From assembly GCF_010994275.1 (NCBI RefSeq), contig NZ_WMCD01000001.1, forward strand, positions 1,240,001 through 1,304,000: DNA of 64,000 nt, given 5' to 3'. This document shows, piece after piece, positions 62,300 to 64,000 of this stretch; the first letter of the stretch is position 1; each line of letters opens with the position of its first letter. The translations under genes were made by a program, and so were the position numbers. The notes beneath the pieces are model-generated. The model worked only from the letters and a program-made list of their open reading frames with translations. It did no database searches and was not told where the DNA came from. This DNA is from Cyclobacterium jeungdonense. GTDB taxonomy: Bacteria > Bacteroidota > Bacteroidia > Cytophagales > Cyclobacteriaceae.

Positions 62300-63778
62300 C
62301 TAATCGGTAAAAACAAAACCGGCACCAAAGGACAAAATACCTGCCTTTAAACCCGTATTGCGCGCATAATTACTATAATCGATCGTTAGTCCTTTCAAAC
62401 CAAATCTCCACAGATGAGCCGATGTAAAAATGTCTGTGTATTTCATACTGAACCCAATCTGATCGGCATGGTAGGTGGAAAGGTCAAAATCAGAGGTATA
62501 GTAAGCACTGCTGGAAACTAGTTCCTCAAAAGGTGCAAAGTAAGTAGCTGCTGTCTGGTTGTAAAACCGATAACTTGGGTAGAAGGTGAAGTGTTGCCCA
62601 AGTTTTATGGCCAATTCCATATTAACGGTGTGCGAGTGAATACCCCAATCATCCGTGTAATAGCGGTAATAGCTTCGCAATACCAGGTATTCAGTCACAT
62701 ACTGATTGAGCCTCACTCCTATTGGTAGTTTAATACGACTGCCAGGAAGCCGCTCGATATCATCTGCCAGTTGGAAAACATCTTTGTTTTTAGGCTCGGT
62801 ATAAAACGGAATACTCTCGGCGTTTCCAATATAAAAATTATCCTTGTCTGCAAAATAGACACGTTGCATAGGATTGGACAACCAGCCGGTCTGGTAGGTG
62901 ATGTCTGTAAAAACCGAAAGCTGGGTAGTCTTACTCAGAATTTGTGAAAACCCTAAGGAAAAACTATAGGTATTTCGTTTATCATTGTCTACCAAAGTGG
63001 TATTAAAAGGCCTCCATGCATCAGCGGCATTTTTATTTATTGCTGTCCCATTCTGGCTTAAAATACTTACACCTTCAAAAAAATCAGCATTTAAGTCTCC
63101 CTTTTCCTTTACAAATGTTTTTATTTCCGTTGGATATTCTGGTCGCCAGGTATCTAAATAAACTGCGGTATTCAGGCTTAATTCGGTGTTTTTTTGGTTG
63201 AATAGCCGAACAACTCCTATTCCTGCACCAAATGAGGTGTAATCGTATTCATTAGCGAAATTTAAATTGGCTGAATAAATGGAATTTCTGTCCTCCGATG
63301 AATGAGTGTAACTGGCATTAAATGCTGCCCAGGTGTCTTTTCTTGAAGCACCCGATGAAGCTGCCCAGGGGGTACCTGTGTTTTCACCGCTATTGTTTCC
63401 ATTATCTTCATAATCATCGTCCTCATCGTCGTCATGATCATCGTCATCGTCTTCACCTCTGGAAGCCCCTGAAAACGGATTCAGGTTACTGGACGATGCC
63501 GAGGTGTAGGCAGAAACAGTGGCGTTTATTCGCAACACATCATCATCATTCAGGGGTATAGAAATAAAAATATCCGAAGCAAGGTCACTAAGCTCTTCCG
63601 TACCAATGCCCCCGGTCACTGCCGCATTTTTTCCATCCTGCTCGTAATAGCTGGCAAGAATATCAATTTCTACATTTTCCAGGACGCGTTTTTTAAAAAC
63701 AGAAGTGCTGTCTTTATTATTTTGTGCCAAAACCAAAAATGGAAGAGCCCAAAGAAGAAGGAAACTAACAATTTTCAT
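62300..63778 (-). CDS. DUF3570 family outer-membrane-like protein
   Basis: A 492-residue protein of the DUF3570 family with a signal peptide (FLLLWALPFLVLAQ). Most of it consists of amphipathic beta-strands (SFSLGFSQILSKTTQLSVFT, YLVLRSYYRYYTDDWGIHS, FTFYPSYRFYNQTAATYFAP), as in outer-membrane barrels. A very acidic loop near residues 105-130 (GEDDDDDHDDDEDDDYEDNG) is likely to bind cations. DUF3570 genes normally sit beside DUF4266, thioredoxin-like and ApbE (FAD:protein FMN transferase) genes; here DUF4266 lies 13 bases upstream and the others should lie right of the window. Function is not established. Confidence 0.88.
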   Translation of the reverse strand: MKIVSFLLLWALPFLVLAQNNKDSTSVFKKRVLENVEIDILASYYEQDGKNAAVTGGIGTEELSDLASDIFISIPLNDDDVLRINATVSAYTSASSSNLNPFSGASRGEDDDDDHDDDEDDDYEDNGNNSGENTGTPWAASSGASRKDTWAAFNASYTHSSEDRNSIYSANLNFANEYDYTSFGAGIGVVRLFNQKNTELSLNTAVYLDTWRPEYPTEIKTFVKEKGDLNADFFEGVSILSQNGTAINKNAADAWRPFNTTLVDNDKRNTYSFSLGFSQILSKTTQLSVFTDITYQTGWLSNPMQRVYFADKDNFYIGNAESIPFYTEPKNKDVFQLADDIERLPGSRIKLPIGVRLNQYVTEYLVLRSYYRYYTDDWGIHSHTVNMELAIKLGQHFTFYPSYRFYNQTAATYFAPFEELVSSSAYYTSDFDLSTYHADQIGFSMKYTDIFTSAHLWRFGLKGLTIDYSNYARNTGLKAGILSFGAGFVFTD

Positions 63779-63791
63779 GATTTAAAACCGT

Positions 63792-64000
63792 TCAATTACA
63801 ACCACAACCACCTCCAGATTTTCCTCCATTGGCACCCGCTGCACCCTCCCGATAAACCTGAAAACTGGTTTCAAATTTTCTCGACTTTCGATCAACCAAT
63901 TCCATGTCCGGATCATTGATATTTACTTTTTCATATGATTTTATTGCTACGCAAGCATTCATGCCAAGCAATATCATGGCGACAAAAAGGATTTTATTCT
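63792..64000 (-). CDS. DUF4266 small lipoprotein with Gly/Cys tail (cut by window edge)
   Basis: The frame is open to the right edge: upstream of the ATG at 63977 the codons read NKILFVA in frame, which with what follows makes a lipoprotein signal peptide (FVAMILLGMNAC), so the real start most likely lies just beyond position 64000. The mature protein is about 50 residues, with INDPDMELVDRKSRKFETSF and a C-terminus GGKSGGGCGCN. DUF4266 proteins have this layout and lie next to DUF3570, as here (13-base gap). The Gly/Cys tail suggests metal binding or a covalent cofactor (inference). Confidence 0.85.
   Translation of the reverse strand, partial: NKILFVAMILLGMNACVAIKSYEKVNINDPDMELVDRKSRKFETSFQVYREGAAGANGGKSGGGCGCN

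Noticed and set aside
63400..63465. Low-complexity GAC/GAT-rich repeat in the DUF3570 gene
   Set aside because: It encodes an acidic loop typical of this family and is not a CRISPR or separate element.

Overview
The window looks like chromosome of a heterotrophic, probably marine member of the Bacteroidota, most likely order Cytophagales (Cyclobacteriaceae-like). This rests on ECF sigma/FecR pairs, TAnnTTTG-type promoter boxes, a Bacteroidota-style suf operon, DUF3570/DUF4266 genes, several Gfo/Idh oxidoreductases with Tat signals, and sulfatases and polysaccharide lyases. No rRNA, tRNA, CRISPR array, phage or insertion sequence was recognised.

Layout. 1-1800: an ECF sigma/FecR pair, FecR cut by the left edge, and a small membrane protein. 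2035-8333: a minus-strand catabolic operon (DUF6807 protein, exported Gfo/Idh oxidoreductase, mannonate dehydratase UxuA, glycerophosphodiesterase) divergent from its likely LacI-family regulator, with one LacI-type operator near each promoter. 8468-15199: an Lrp/AsnC regulator, then sufBCDSE, a DUF59 protein and a bacilliredoxin. 15200-21690: citrate synthase behind several palindromes, a DEAD-box helicase, a ketopantoate reductase homologue, TerC and a methyltransferase. 22099-23503: a three-gene translationally coupled operon of unknown function. 23675-25144: a second exported Gfo/Idh protein. 25228-33299: two coupled histidine kinases, one of 2150 residues with about ten PAS and four GAF modules. 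33369-38577: two cytosolic Gfo/Idh enzymes and two secreted proteins (a CBM9/PKD-like protein and an all-helical protein of unknown family). 38810-48871: a nucleoside hydrolase, an MG2/TonB-plug protein without a barrel, a 1317-residue three-module lyase-like protein and an unassigned secreted 753-residue protein. 48968-57303: a lipoprotein, a ROK protein lacking the family zinc cysteines, a CvfB-like S1 protein, an AGCS symporter, a long acyl-CoA dehydrogenase and an SLC13-type permease. 57300-60352: two S1 sulfatases. 60493-64000: an ECF sigma/anti-sigma-like/Spy-like operon and a DUF4266-DUF3570 pair cut by the right edge.

Functional reading. The lyase-like proteins, sulfatases, CBM9-like protein, UxuA and four Gfo/Idh enzymes fit breakdown of a sulfated, uronate-containing polysaccharide. 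They are spread over several transcription units and no SusC/SusD pair lies inside the window. Strongest leads: the three-module lyase, the two-operator LacI switch, the palindrome-rich citrate synthase promoter, the giant PAS/GAF kinase, and a dispersed repeat of about 95 bases that reaches the start codons of two unrelated genes. Functions come from motif recognition only; no database search was run.
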